From: Hungatella sp. UBA5982 | Lineage (GTDB): Bacteria; Bacillota; Clostridia; Lachnospirales; Lachnospiraceae | Assembly (NCBI GenBank): GCA_002429965.1 | Contig: DJBG01000011.1 | Coordinates: 25,224 to 30,260, forward strand | Direction of reading: 5' to 3' | Length of the DNA stretch: 5,037 nucleotides | The notes under the pieces: generated by a model | What the model was told of the DNA's origin: nothing | The model's input: the letters and a program-made list of their open reading frames with translations, nothing else | Databases searched by the model: none | Translations under genes and position numbers: made by a program | Shown here: positions 4,347-5,037 of the stretch, piece after piece | Numbering within the stretch: position 1 is the first letter of the stretch | Layout of the letters: every line of letters starts with the position of its first letter

Positions 4347-5037
4347 TATGCTTTTCCGGTAGAGCTGATATGTTCTGTAAACACTCATTCCATGCCGTTC
4401 ATAGAATCTAATTGCATCACCGTGAGTCCATAAAAAATATGCATAATAAATACCTCTTTTCTGCATTTCCCTCATCTGTAAATCAAATAAAATTCCTCCA
4501 ATTCCTTTAGAACGAACAGACTCTTTTACTCCAATAGGACCAAATCTCGCATCATTACCGTCAATCTTGCGCATACAATATCCAATTACATGATTTTCCT
4601 TATCCTCTGCAATTAAAATGGTACCCTCTGCTTCTCCATCACGAATCGCCTGTAAAATATTTCTTACCCAGCCGGCATCAAATTCTTGTTTTACAAATGC
4701 TAATAATTTTTCCATATAGGAAAGTGAATATGTATGAAACCTTATTCCTTCTTCCTTTAGATGCTCGATCATTTCCAGAGTTTTCTGCGGCATATGATAA
4801 GTAAATAAGTCTTTTTTCATACTCACAGCCTCCATTCCTCTCACATAGCCGTTTTGTTCAAAGAAAAGCAACGCTTTTTTATATTTTAAATCCACACCGG
4901 GAGTAAAATAATTTGGACTGTAAGCACACAGAGTAATTTCTTTTACCTGCTCTTTTATAAGTTTCTTTTCCACTTCTTTTAACAATGCTTTTCCATATCC
5001 TCTGCCCTGATACTCTGCCCTGACATACATAATGCTG
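4344..5037 (-). CDS. Tandem-GNAT N-acetyltransferase (5' end cut by window edge)
   Basis: Acetyl-CoA-dependent acyltransferase with two GNAT domains; the substrate is unknown. The gene runs off the right edge: the frame stays open to base 5036 (reading Ser-Ile-Met-Tyr-Val), and the visible part starts in the middle of a GNAT core, so the ATG at 5030 is not the true start. Numbering from that Met, the first domain shows the acetyl-CoA loop QGRGYG at 8-13 and a C-terminal KKALLFFEQNGY at 51-62. The second domain starts near residue 97 and has strand ILIAEDKENHVIGYCMRKI (138-156), a second loop RSKGIG at 173-178 and AIRFYERHGM at 206-215. About 230 residues are visible; perhaps 50 to 70 are missing. 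Its stop overlaps the PIG-L ribosome binding site, so acetylation and PIG-L functions are probably linked. AT-rich compared with metK. Confidence 0.85.
   Translation of the reverse strand, partial: SIMYVRAEYQGRGYGKALLKEVEKKLIKEQVKEITLCAYSPNYFTPGVDLKYKKALLFFEQNGYVRGMEAVSMKKDLFTYHMPQKTLEMIEHLKEEGIRFHTYSLSYMEKLLAFVKQEFDAGWVRNILQAIRDGEAEGTILIAEDKENHVIGYCMRKIDGNDARFGPIGVKESVRSKGIGGILFDLQMREMQKRGIYYAYFLWTHGDAIRFYERHGMSVYRTYQLYRKSI

Noticed and set aside
4331..4384. GTG start at 4384 for the PIG-L gene
   Set aside because: It would overlap the end of the GNAT gene and place the strong AGGAGG site inside the coding region; the ATG at 4330 is 9 bases after that site.

Overview
The window looks like chromosomal DNA of a low-to-moderate GC Firmicute, most likely a Lachnospiraceae-type Clostridium. 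This is inferred from the style of the MetK and MtlA proteins, strong AGGAGG-type ribosome binding sites, and an S-box (SAM-I) riboswitch ahead of metK. Every gene I can support lies on the minus strand, so transcription runs from high to low coordinates: GNAT (cut by the right edge), PIG-L/LmbE-like protein, stand-alone PTS EIIB, metK, then the mannitol PTS gene mtlA.

Right part (about 3311-5037): a tight, AT-rich three-gene unit. It encodes a tandem-GNAT acetyltransferase, a PIG-L/LmbE-fold protein whose usual catalytic Asp is Leu, and a lactose/cellobiose-type EIIB of 100 residues. The GNAT stop codon overlaps the Shine-Dalgarno of the PIG-L gene. The unit suggests a phosphotransferase-linked pathway acting on an acylated or amino sugar, but no EIIC, EIIA or hydrolase is visible. 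This is the least ordinary part of the window.

Middle (2981-3310, about 330 bases between EIIB and metK): a near-consensus sigma-70/SigA promoter, then an S-box leader with aptamer, antiterminator and intrinsic terminator. The mutually exclusive helices can be written out base by base. It controls metK, S-adenosylmethionine synthetase, whose product is the ligand. metK ends in a strong intrinsic terminator.

Left part (1-1792): the 308-base gap between metK and mtlA holds, in transcription order, the metK terminator, a small hairpin with a 25-base-period imperfect repeat of no known role, an operator-like palindrome just upstream of the mtlA -35 box, the mtlA promoter, and a second perfect 14-base palindrome in the mtlA leader. 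mtlA encodes a mannitol EIICB without EIIA, so a separate mtlF is expected nearby. The last 74 bases hold no gene, only a possible extended -10 promoter for whatever follows.

metK and mtlA are ordinary. The GNAT/PIG-L/EIIB unit has visibly lower GC than metK and mtlA and may be an accessory insertion next to metK.
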